This document shows, piece after piece, positions 49,409 through 56,081 of a DNA stretch of 64,000 nucleotides. Made by a program: the position numbers and the translations under genes. Source of the DNA: an uncultured Pelagibacteraceae bacterium (GTDB taxonomy: Bacteria; Pseudomonadota; Alphaproteobacteria; Pelagibacterales; Pelagibacteraceae); NCBI GenBank assembly GCA_902530215.1, contig CABZZR010000004.1, positions 1 to 64,000 on the forward strand, written 5' to 3'. The stretch's first letter is position 1; every line of letters begins with the position of its first letter. The notes beneath the pieces are model-generated. The model had not been told where the DNA came from. It did no database searches and saw nothing but the letters and a program-made list of their open reading frames with translations.

Positions 49409-50137
49409 ATGATTTATGTTTCACTTACAACAATACCATCAAGAATTAGTAGTATTAGCCATTCTATTAATTCATTTTTAGATCAAACAGTAAAACCTGA
49501 TAAGATTTTTTTAAATATTCCAAGAAAATATAAAAGGTTTAATTCTGTAATAACAGACGATCAAATACCAAAACTTGATAGTATTGTTGAAATAACAAGA
49601 TGTGAGGATTTTGGTCCCGGCACAAAGTTATTAGGTTCTTTAAAAAAAATTAAGGATAAATCTTTAGTAATTCTTGCGGATGACGACCATGTATACAAAA
49701 AATATATGATTGAAAAATTTTTACATTATTATTCTCTTGATTCAAATAATGCTTATAGCTTTTATGTTCACCCTCTTCCTGAATTTGGCATAGGACAAGG
49801 TGCAGATGGTTTTGCTATGAATAGTGATCATTTGAAAGGAATAGACAAATTTTATGAAATAATTGTAAAAGAAAATAAAGAACTTTTTCTTCAAGATGAT
49901 CTTTGGATATCTTTTTTTTTAAGATATATAAAAAAAAATAAAATACTTTCATTGCAACAACATTTGCAAACAAATGATCAAGGACAAAAAGAATTGATCT
50001 ATAATAAACATATAGAATCAAACGGTTTAATTTTAAATTACGGAAAAAACCTTAGGGAAGCAGTAGCAAAAAGAGACGAAATAGCTATTGAAAATATTAA
50101 ATATATTAAAGAAAAAATAAAGAATCTAAAATTTTAA
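49409..50137 (+). CDS. GT-A-like glycosyltransferase
   Basis: The product from the ATG at 49409 is 242 residues (MIYVSLTTIPSRISSI). It has a GT-A pattern: SINSFLDQTVKPDKIFLNIP at the N-terminus and SLVILADDDHVYKKYMIEKFL with a D-D-D metal site, then LFLQDDLWISFFLRY. Similar proteins occur in surface-glycan clusters and resemble GT2/DUF-type transferases; the sugar is unknown. It begins 8 bp after GT17 ends and overlaps the convergent mlaC by 4 bp. Confidence 0.68.
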   Translation: MIYVSLTTIPSRISSISHSINSFLDQTVKPDKIFLNIPRKYKRFNSVITDDQIPKLDSIVEITRCEDFGPGTKLLGSLKKIKDKSLVILADDDHVYKKYMIEKFLHYYSLDSNNAYSFYVHPLPEFGIGQGADGFAMNSDHLKGIDKFYEIIVKENKELFLQDDLWISFFLRYIKKNKILSLQQHLQTNDQGQKELIYNKHIESNGLILNYGKNLREAVAKRDEIAIENIKYIKEKIKNLKF

Positions 50138-50742
50138 TCTTTTTTATTTATGAATTCATTTAATTTGCTGAACAACATTTTTATATCACCGTCGTTGCTT
50201 TCAATAATAGATGCAAATTCTTCCTTTTGAGTTTTAGCCAAACTTAAACCCTCTATCATTAGATCTCTAATCAAAGGTTTTTGAGGATCTTTTGTATAGA
50301 TTCTCCAATCGATTTTAATTTCTGGTTTGTCATCTGTAGCGAGCAATATACTATTAACAATTGTATATTTAGGATTTAAAACTTTAGATGAAATCACTTC
50401 TATCTTAGGATCAGAATAATCTGTTAATCTCGATGTAAAGCTTTTCAAAAAATATTTTTCAAACAAAAGGTGGTACTCCTTTAGTTCCTTTTCACTTAAT
50501 TCTTTTCTATATTTTCCTAATGTGTAGGAGCCAATACCTTTGATATCTACTGTTTTTAATGCAATTTCTGATAACTTTGCTACTCTAAACTCTCTACCAT
50601 TACTTTTTACTAATATTTTTTTTGCTTCTATAACTACTTCAGAGATAAATTCTTGTGGATCTGAACTATAAGCAAAACTTTTAAAAGGTATTAGGAGTAA
50701 AATTAAAATAAAATATGCAAAAAATAAATTTTCTTTTTTCAT
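50134..50742 (-). CDS. mlaC: MlaC-like periplasmic phospholipid-binding protein
   Basis: MlaC carries phospholipids between the outer-membrane MlaA complex and the inner-membrane MlaFEDB transporter. The 202-residue product has a signal peptide (KENLFFAYFILILLLIPFKSFAYS) and the Ttg2D fold features RVAKLSEIALKTVDIKGIGSYTLGKYRKELSEKELKEYHLLFEKYFLKS. It follows mlaA by 18 bp on the minus strand. The mlaFED genes are not in the window. Confidence 0.88.
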   Translation of the reverse strand: MKKENLFFAYFILILLLIPFKSFAYSSDPQEFISEVVIEAKKILVKSNGREFRVAKLSEIALKTVDIKGIGSYTLGKYRKELSEKELKEYHLLFEKYFLKSFTSRLTDYSDPKIEVISSKVLNPKYTIVNSILLATDDKPEIKIDWRIYTKDPQKPLIRDLMIEGLSLAKTQKEEFASIIESNDGDIKMLFSKLNEFINKKD

Positions 50743-50760
50743 ATTTGTGGCTACGATTGA

Positions 50761-51558
50761 TTAATTTGTATCTATTTCTTCCCAATCGCTATCGTCTTGT
50801 GTTTCGACTTTTGAATTGGAGTTAGATATTTTTTGTTTTCTATCTTGTAAGTATAAACTCTTGAAAGAAGCATAAAGATCCATTGAATTTTTTTCAACAC
50901 TGTCAAACGACTCTATATTTTTTGCCCTGAAGTCAATTGCACCAGTTCCCCTATAATAATAATAGTTGTGCTCTGAATAAGTTCTATCCATAACCTCATT
51001 ATTGTGTGTAATTTGATATACCGGATCTAAAAAAGTATCTCCGATTAAACCTATCGCATCTCTCGTTGTAGTTGGACCTAAAACAGGCAGCACAAAATAA
51101 CAACCACTTCCCACGCCCCACTTTCCAAGTGTTTGACCAAAATCTTCTTTGCCTGTTTTTTCTAAACCTAAAGCACTAGCTGGGTCCCATATACCTAATA
51201 TTCCAACTGTGGAATTTATTACAAATCTACCAGCTTTATTGCCTGCACCCCTAAGATCTCCTTGCAATACATTATTTGATATTGAAAGTAGAGATCTAAG
51301 ATTATCAATTACATTCCCAGTTCCAGTTCTAATGGGAACTGGAAGTGCTCTGTAACCTTTAGCTATTGGCCTAAACAGAGCTTTATCAAGACCATGATTA
51401 AATTTGAATACTGCCCTACTTACTCCCTCAAAGCACTCACCAGTAGAATATGACTGAGACTTTTTAGATAACTCTTCACTGCCGCTTGTACCCGCAACTG
51501 AAGGATAAGCTTGGAAAATTAAAAAAACTAAGATTGCTACAAAAAAATTTTTGTTCAT
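50761..51558 (-). CDS. mlaA: MlaA/VacJ-family outer-membrane lipid-transport protein, no lipobox
   Basis: MlaA removes mislocalised phospholipid from the outer leaflet of the outer membrane. The 265-residue protein has a signal peptide (FVAILVFLIFQAYPSVAG) and the family core VSRAVFKFNHGLDKALFRPIAKGY, NLRSLLSISNNVLQGDL, RFVINSTVGILGIWDPAS, EDFGQTLGKWGVGSGCYFVLPVLGPTTTRDAIG. Most homologues are lipoproteins, but no cysteine follows this signal peptide; the first is C42 in TGECFEG. It may therefore be anchored only by its membrane-embedded ring. The C-terminal ~50 residues are polar. Confidence 0.92.
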   Translation of the reverse strand: MNKNFFVAILVFLIFQAYPSVAGTSGSEELSKKSQSYSTGECFEGVSRAVFKFNHGLDKALFRPIAKGYRALPVPIRTGTGNVIDNLRSLLSISNNVLQGDLRGAGNKAGRFVINSTVGILGIWDPASALGLEKTGKEDFGQTLGKWGVGSGCYFVLPVLGPTTTRDAIGLIGDTFLDPVYQITHNNEVMDRTYSEHNYYYYRGTGAIDFRAKNIESFDSVEKNSMDLYASFKSLYLQDRKQKISNSNSKVETQDDSDWEEIDTN

Positions 51559-51652
51559 TTTATTATATCTTTAATTATTTATATATATTATCTATTGGTA
51601 ATAACTAGTCAAAAAAGTGTTAAAAAAATGAGAATTATGTAGCCTTTTTCAA

Positions 51653-52390
51653 ATGATTTTTGCCGAAAAAATATCACCAAATTTTAACAGAAAAAAAAGA
51701 CCGAGAAATATGATTAAATTTTTGATCATACATTACACCGGAATGCAATCTGAGCGCGAATCTATAAATAGACTTTGTGATCCAAATTCCAAGGTAAGTT
51801 GCCATTATTTAATTAATTCGAGCGGCAAAATATATAGACTTGTTAGTGAAAAAAACACATCCTGGCATGCCGGCAAGTCAAAGTGGCAAAAATATAGAAA
51901 TTTAAACAGTTATTCTCTAGGTATTGAACTTGTAAATAAAGGCCACAGGTGGGGCTATAAAAATTTTAAAGCAAAACAAATAAAAAACTTAATTAAATTA
52001 TGTAAATATTTAAAAAAAAAATATAACTTAAAAAAACAAAACATATTAGGCCATTCAGATATTGCACCTCTAAGAAAAAAGGATCCAGGAGAAAAATTTC
52101 CATGGAAAAAACTTGCAAAAAAACAATTAGGTGTTTGGCATGATTTAAAGTCTGAGACTTTACAAAAAATGAGAAAAATTAAAATTAACAAAAAAGATAG
52201 AAAAGTATTTTTTAGTAACCTTAGAAAAATTGGTTATTTTGTTAAACCCAGTTTAAAAATTAAAGAATTAAACAAAATAACCAAAGCATTTCAAAGACAC
52301 TTTAGAGCAGAACTTGCAAATGGAATTTCAGACCTTGAATGTCTAAAAATATCAATAAATCTAAGCAAAAAGTATCAAAAAAAGGCTTGA
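51653..52390 (+). CDS. N-acetylmuramoyl-L-alanine amidase (AmpD/AmiD type)
   Basis: This zinc amidase cleaves the lactyl-L-Ala bond of muropeptides. The 245-residue protein has the amidase_2 domain: FLIIHYTGM (zinc His), SCHYLINSSGKIYRLVSEKNTSWHAGKSKW, SLGIELVNKG and NILGHSDIAPLRKKDPGEKFPW (His and Asp ligands). A C-terminal ~50-residue helical segment (KITKAFQRHFRAELANGISDLECLKI) is a peptidoglycan-binding-1-like domain, favouring the AmiD type. No signal peptide, so it may act in cytoplasmic muropeptide recycling. The rnpB promoter -35 overlaps its stop codon. Confidence 0.88.
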   Translation: MIFAEKISPNFNRKKRPRNMIKFLIIHYTGMQSERESINRLCDPNSKVSCHYLINSSGKIYRLVSEKNTSWHAGKSKWQKYRNLNSYSLGIELVNKGHRWGYKNFKAKQIKNLIKLCKYLKKKYNLKKQNILGHSDIAPLRKKDPGEKFPWKKLAKKQLGVWHDLKSETLQKMRKIKINKKDRKVFFSNLRKIGYFVKPSLKIKELNKITKAFQRHFRAELANGISDLECLKISINLSKKYQKKA

Positions 52391-52416
52391 TTTTATAATA
52401 GCAAATAAAATATAAG
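52387..52416 (+). promoter_or_regulatory. rnpB promoter
   Basis: TTGATT at 52387-52392 and TATAAG at 52411-52416 are 18 bp apart and place the start near 52422-52423, exactly where the P1 stem of RNase P RNA begins. A second TATAAT at 52394-52399 has no fitting -35. The -35 overlaps the amidase stop codon. Confidence 0.5.
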
Positions 52417-52421
52417 TTGTT

Positions 52422-52780
52422 TGCCAGACAGTTGATTAGTCGCTTTAGGATATCTAGAGAGGAAAGTCCGGGCTCTAAAGAACACGGTGCCAGATAACTT
52501 CTGGCGAGGGTAACCTCAGGGATAGTGCCACAGAAAATAAACCGCCTTATCAAGGCAAGGGTGAAAAGGTGTGGTAAGAGCACACCGGTTTTTTGGTAAC
52601 AAAAAACGCATGGAAAACCCCACCGAGAGCAAGACCAAATAGAGATGGCATGTCGAGGATTTGACAAAAATCGTTCTTGTTTGGGCCATCAGGGTTGGTT
52701 GCTAGAGGCGAAGAGAGATTTTCGTCCCAGAGAAATGACTAGTTTAAATGACAGAACCCGGCTTACAGACTGTCTGGCTT
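52422..52780 (+). ncRNA. rnpB: RNase P RNA (bacterial class A)
   Basis: RNase P RNA is the catalytic part of the tRNA 5'-processing ribozyme. P1 is formed by GCCAGACAG (52423-52431) and CTGTCTGGC (52770-52778). Between them are the conserved elements GAGGAAAGTCCGGGCTC, GGGTGAAAAGGTG followed by GGTAAGAGCACACCG, GAGAGCAAGACCAAATAG-type J11/12 region and ACAGAACCCGGCTTA before P1 closes. A short T run follows P1. Length is about 359 nt. An open frame on the opposite strand is a shadow of this RNA. Confidence 0.95.
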
Positions 52781-52841
52781 TTCCATTCAAAATTATAAAG
52801 TTAACAGATTAATAAATATAAAATTAGGATGTTCACCTTTT

Positions 52842-52857
52842 GATTCCATTATGATTC
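52842..52857. promoter_or_regulatory. Pair of GANTC (CcrM) sites upstream of the division cluster
   Basis: GATTC occurs at 52842-52846 and 52853-52857, 11 bp apart, in the rnpB-mraZ gap and about 165-180 bp before the predicted mraZ start of transcription. GANTC methylation controls ftsZ and mipZ in Caulobacter; the same role here is inferred from position only. Confidence 0.4.
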
Positions 52858-52879
52858 AATTTTGTATCTAAATTGCAAT

Positions 52880-52895
52880 TTAAACGACTGTTAAC
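52880..52895. promoter_or_regulatory. CtrA-type box TTAA-N7-TTAAC
   Basis: TTAA (52880-52883), seven bases and TTAAC (52891-52895) match the full CtrA consensus. It is about 125 bp upstream of the predicted mraZ transcription start and 23 bp after the GANTC pair. TTAA-N7-TTAA occurs by chance roughly every few kb in DNA this AT-rich, so the trailing C and the location before ftsZ are what make it credible. The rest of the 52781-53038 stretch holds no gene I can see. Confidence 0.4.
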
Positions 52896-52960
52896 AATCC
52901 TACTTTTTTACTGATATTTTTAAAGGCAGCGAGCAGACATCCATTTTACCTAAAAAAGCA

Positions 52961-52981
52961 CTAATTTTATAATAAAATTAG
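52961..52981. repeat. Perfect 9-bp inverted repeat next to the mraZ -35
   Basis: CTAATTTTA (52961-52969) and TAAAATTAG (52973-52981) flank a 3-bp loop and end 4 bp before the -35 hexamer. It has no T run on the plus-strand side, so it does not look like a plus-strand terminator; it could be an operator. On the minus strand a T6 run follows three bases beyond, so a minus-strand terminator is also conceivable though no gene needs one. Confidence 0.4.
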
Positions 52982-52985
52982 GGTA

Positions 52986-53014
52986 TTGACGTATAGGTTG
53001 AAAACCCATATGAT
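52986..53014 (+). promoter_or_regulatory. Main promoter of the mraZ-ftsZ division cluster
   Basis: TTGACG (52986-52991), a 17-bp spacer and TATGAT (53009-53014) form one of the best sigma70 promoters in the window. Transcription would start near 53021, about 18 nt before an ATG with a strong ribosome binding site. Three MraZ-type boxes overlap the -10 and start. Confidence 0.7.
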
Positions 53015-53029
53015 CCCACATATTCCCAA
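53005..53029 (-). promoter_or_regulatory. MraZ operator: three TGGGN repeats with 5-nt spacers
   Basis: CCCA occurs at 53005, 53015 and 53025, exactly 10 bp apart. On the minus strand this reads TGGGA-N5-TGGGA-N5-TGGGT, the pattern described for E. coli MraZ binding sites upstream of mraZ. The boxes cover the -10, the start point and the edge of the ribosome binding site, so MraZ binding should repress the whole cluster. Orientation is opposite to the TGGGN strand convention but the geometry is exact. Confidence 0.75.
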
Positions 53030-53030
53030 A

Positions 53031-53036
53031 GGAGGG
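53031..53036 (+). promoter_or_regulatory. Strong ribosome binding site ahead of the leader ORF
   Basis: GGAGGG lies 2-3 nt before ATG 53039 and 5-6 nt before GTG 53042, which is in the same frame. The GTG has the better spacing. No comparable site precedes the mraZ start codons (53085 or 53109), so ribosomes on this mRNA would load at the short leader frame. Confidence 0.6.
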
Positions 53037-53038
53037 TT

Positions 53039-53176
53039 ATGGTGTTTAAAAGTCCAATAAACAAAAGCTTATTTGATTTTTTAAATGACGCCGTTGACTT
53101 TAAAAAATATGTTTCTATCTACACACGAAAACAGCTTAGACAAAAAGGGGAGGGTTTCAGTGCCAGCTTCTTTTAG
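53039..53176 (+). CDS. Short leader ORF overlapping mraZ (45 codons)
   Basis: From ATG 53039 (or GTG 53042) a 45-residue frame runs to TAG at 53174-53176. It begins MVFKSPINKSLFDFLND and ends GEGFSASFF, with no family I recognise. It is in a different frame from mraZ and overlaps its first ~68-92 bases. The promoter and strong ribosome binding site point to this frame rather than to mraZ. It could be a translated leader controlling mraZ, or the start of an extended MraZ if one base of the A6 tract near 53102-53107 is an assembly or slippage artefact. Confidence 0.4.
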   Translation: MVFKSPINKSLFDFLNDAVDFKKYVSIYTRKQLRQKGEGFSASFF

Positions 53177-53573
53177 ATCTTATTTAACTAGCTTGGGATA
53201 TAATGGATTTATAGGATATCCATCATTTAACAATCCTTCGATTGAAGCATGTTCACAGAATAGAATTGAACAACTATCAGACACAATAGACGCATTAAAT
53301 CCTTTTGAAGAAAAGAGAGATATATTTGCAACTTCAGTATTAGCAGAAAGTATAAGCCTTCAGTTTGATAGCGAGGGAAGAGTTTCTATGCCTGAAAAAT
53401 TTTTAAGACATGCCAATATCAAGCAAAAAATACTTTTTGTAGGTCAAGGAAAAATCTTTCAAATATGGGAACCAAAACTTTTTGAAAAATTTAAAATACA
53501 AGCAAGAAAGAAAGCCAATCTCAACAGGGCAAATTTTAAGTGGCAAGATAAATTTAAAAAGGAGGATAAATGA
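53109..53573 (+). CDS. mraZ: Division/cell-wall cluster regulator MraZ
   Basis: MraZ is a DNA-binding repressor of the division cluster in E. coli. I choose the ATG at 53109 (154 residues, MFLSTHENSLDKKGRVSVP), which matches family N-termini; an ATG at 53085 would add eight residues. Both SpoVT/AbrB-type half-domains are present with DKKGRVSVPASFR and DSEGRVSMPEKFL (D-x3-R signatures). Neither start has a good ribosome binding site. Its stop overlaps the ftsZ ATG (ATGA). Three TGGGN boxes at its own promoter support autoregulation. Confidence 0.92.
   Translation: MFLSTHENSLDKKGRVSVPASFRSYLTSLGYNGFIGYPSFNNPSIEACSQNRIEQLSDTIDALNPFEEKRDIFATSVLAESISLQFDSEGRVSMPEKFLRHANIKQKILFVGQGKIFQIWEPKLFEKFKIQARKKANLNRANFKWQDKFKKEDK
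53561..53565 (+). promoter_or_regulatory. Strong ribosome binding site for ftsZ
   Basis: GGAGG inside the last codons of mraZ, 4 nt before the ftsZ ATG at 53570. It lets ftsZ be translated at a higher rate than mraZ from the same mRNA, in addition to the ATGA coupling. Confidence 0.65.
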
Positions 53574-55033
53574 CAATAAATGTAAATGTAGCTGAGTTAA
53601 AAGAACTTAAGCCAAGAATTTTAGTTATGGGAGTTGGAGGAGCAGGCGGAAATGCTATTAATGGAATGATTGAGTCTGGATTACAAGGAGTTGAATTTGT
53701 AGCGGTTAATACTGATGCACAAGATTTAAAAATGAACAAAGCTACTGCAAAGATTCAGTTAGGAGCAAACCTTACAAGAGGATTGGGTGCAGGCGCACAA
53801 ATTGATATAGGTCAAGCATCAGCTGATGAGTCTTTAAATGAAATTATTAATTATCTTCAAGGAAGCAATATGGTTTTTATCACTGCAGGTATGGGTGGTG
53901 GTACTGGTACTGGTGCAGCGCATGTCATTGCTAGGGCCGCAAAGGAACTTAATATTCTTACGGTTGGAGTAGTGACTTTGCCTTTTTTATATGAAGGACC
54001 AAGCAGAATGAACAGAGCTCTTAAAGGATTAGATGAATTAAAAAAACATGTTGATACTAATATTGTTATTCCTAATCAAAATTTATTTAAAATTGCTAAC
54101 GAAAAAACAACATTTGAGGAGTCTTTTGAGCTTTCAAATAGAGTCCTTAAACATGGAGTACAAAGTGTAACAGATTTAATGGTACGCCCTGGATTAATCA
54201 ACTTAGATTTTGCTGATGTTGAAACCGTTATGAAAGGAATGGGAAAAGCCATGATGGGCACAGGCGAGTCTGATGGAGAAGATAGAGCAAATAAAGCTGC
54301 TGATCTTGCGTTAAATAATCCACTAATAGATGAATACTCACTTCGTGGTGCAAAAGGACTATTGGTAAACATTACTGGTGGAAAAGATCTGACTTTATTT
54401 GAAGTCGATCAAGCTGTTAATAAAGTTAGAGCAGAAGTAGATACTGAAGCTGAATTAATAATTGGAGCAATAACAGATCCTAGTTTAGAAGGTAAGATGA
54501 GAGTTTCAATTGTTGCTACGGCGTTAGATGGGCAAATGCCTGATACAAAATCAGTAGTAAGTATGGTCCACAGAATAAATAATAGAAACTTTAATAGTTC
54601 TTCGCCTAGCGTAGCTAGCGATGTAATTGCTACACAAGCTCAAGAACAAGCTTTATTTGTTGATGGTGCGACAGCTTTAGATTTAAATGCCAACGAACAT
54701 AATGTTGCAAATGAAGTTACCGAACCTACAATTTCAAATATTGCAGTAGAGGATGTCGGTGCAATTACGAATACAATAGAAAAAGGACTAAACATAGCTG
54801 AACAAAAAGAGGTAGAGTCAGAAGTTAGTTCAGCGGAATTTATCGTCAATGAAATGGCAAAATCTGAAAATATAGAAAATATAAAAGAAGAAAGCACACC
54901 TAAACTTTTTTCAGAAGACGAAGATATTAATGCACTGAGCAGTGATAATGAAAAATCACCAGAAATGTTCAAGGAATACGAATTGGATGAAGATTTAGAA
55001 ATTCCTGCTTTTTTAAGACGACAAAAAAATTAA
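53570..55033 (+). CDS. ftsZ: Cell division GTPase FtsZ
   Basis: FtsZ polymerises into the Z ring. The 487-residue protein has the GTPase domain (VMGVGGAGGNAINGM, tubulin signature AGMGGGTGTGAA at 109-115, NTDAQDL, TLPFLYEGPSRMNRA), the T7 loop (NLDFADVETVMKGMG), a ~150-residue acidic linker from about 325 and the C-terminal membrane-tether peptide DEDLEIPAFLRRQ. All catalytic parts are intact. Unusually it lies between mraZ and rsmH; in most bacteria ftsZ is at the far end of the cluster after ftsQ and ftsA. Expression would therefore fall under the MraZ-type operator. Confidence 0.97.
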   Translation: MTINVNVAELKELKPRILVMGVGGAGGNAINGMIESGLQGVEFVAVNTDAQDLKMNKATAKIQLGANLTRGLGAGAQIDIGQASADESLNEIINYLQGSNMVFITAGMGGGTGTGAAHVIARAAKELNILTVGVVTLPFLYEGPSRMNRALKGLDELKKHVDTNIVIPNQNLFKIANEKTTFEESFELSNRVLKHGVQSVTDLMVRPGLINLDFADVETVMKGMGKAMMGTGESDGEDRANKAADLALNNPLIDEYSLRGAKGLLVNITGGKDLTLFEVDQAVNKVRAEVDTEAELIIGAITDPSLEGKMRVSIVATALDGQMPDTKSVVSMVHRINNRNFNSSSPSVASDVIATQAQEQALFVDGATALDLNANEHNVANEVTEPTISNIAVEDVGAITNTIEKGLNIAEQKEVESEVSSAEFIVNEMAKSENIENIKEESTPKLFSEDEDINALSSDNEKSPEMFKEYELDEDLEIPAFLRRQKN

Positions 55034-55070
55034 CGAGAAGTTTAATTATAAATGAGTAGTTTTATTACAA

Positions 55071-56081
55071 ATGAATGCCACCATGTCACTGGAACAGTTA
55101 AGACACTATCCAGTGATGCTAAATCAAATCATAAGCATTATTTCCCCTCAACATGGTGGCACGTTTATTGACTGTACTTTTGGTGGAGGTGGTTACTCCA
55201 AAGCTATTTTAAGCTTTCCAAAAACTAAGGTAATAGCTTTAGATAGAGACGAAAGTGTAAAACAATACGCTGACCTTCTAGGTAAAACATTTCCAAATAG
55301 ATTTAATTTTTTTCGAGAAAAATTTAGTAATTTAGAAAAAATATTAAAACCCGACACGAATCCAAAAGCTATTATTTTTGATTTGGGTTTATCATCTTTT
55401 CAAATCGATAATGCAAAAAGAGGATTTTCTTTTAAAAAAAAGGGCCCACTAAATATGAAAATGGGTATAAATAAGTTTTCTGCCTATGAAGCTATTAATA
55501 AACTAGAAAATAACCAATTAATACATATTTTAAAAATTTTAGGCGAAGAACGAGATGCAAAAAAGATTGTTAAAAAAATTGACATTTATAGAAAAAAAAA
55601 TTTTATTAATTTTACCGATGAACTCTCAGATATTATAAGAAGTGTCAAAAAAAATTATAAAAAATTTAAGATTGATCCTGCAACAAAAACATTTCAAGCG
55701 ATAAGAATATTTGTAAATCAAGAATTAAGTGAATTAATTTTTGGCCTTATAGCTGCAACAAAACTTTTAAAAAAAGGTGACATTCTAATCGTTGTAAGTT
55801 TTCACTCACTCGAAGATAAAATAGTAAAAGATTTTTTCAACATACATTCGAATTCTAAAAATCCATCTAGATATTTACCTATCCAGAATAAAAAGAATAA
55901 ATTATTTGATATTTACTCTAAAAAACCAATGATTCCAGATAAAGATGAATTAACCAAAAACATCCGGTCAAGATCTGCAAAACTTAGATATGCAATTCGA
56001 ACAAGTGAAAACTTTTTTTATCCCGAAGAATTCAAAAAAAAATATTCTCACTATCTCAATTTAAACGAAATAAATTTATGA
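55071..56081 (+). CDS. rsmH: 16S rRNA (cytosine-1402-N4)-methyltransferase RsmH
   Basis: RsmH methylates N4 of C1402 in the ribosomal decoding centre. The 336-residue protein has HYPVMLNQIISII, the SAM site GGTFIDCTFGGGGYSKAIL, IIFDLGLSSFQIDNAKRGFSF, and ILIVVSFHSLEDKIVKDFF. ATG at 55071 is used; one at 55083 is possible. It follows ftsZ by 37 bp and overlaps the next gene by 4 bp (ATGA). Confidence 0.95.
   Translation: MNATMSLEQLRHYPVMLNQIISIISPQHGGTFIDCTFGGGGYSKAILSFPKTKVIALDRDESVKQYADLLGKTFPNRFNFFREKFSNLEKILKPDTNPKAIIFDLGLSSFQIDNAKRGFSFKKKGPLNMKMGINKFSAYEAINKLENNQLIHILKILGEERDAKKIVKKIDIYRKKNFINFTDELSDIIRSVKKNYKKFKIDPATKTFQAIRIFVNQELSELIFGLIAATKLLKKGDILIVVSFHSLEDKIVKDFFNIHSNSKNPSRYLPIQNKKNKLFDIYSKKPMIPDKDELTKNIRSRSAKLRYAIRTSENFFYPEEFKKKYSHYLNLNEINL

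Noticed and set aside
52302-52667. 121-codon open frame on the minus strand
   Set aside because: It lies across the end of the amidase gene and the RNase P RNA, whose conserved structure explains the sequence.
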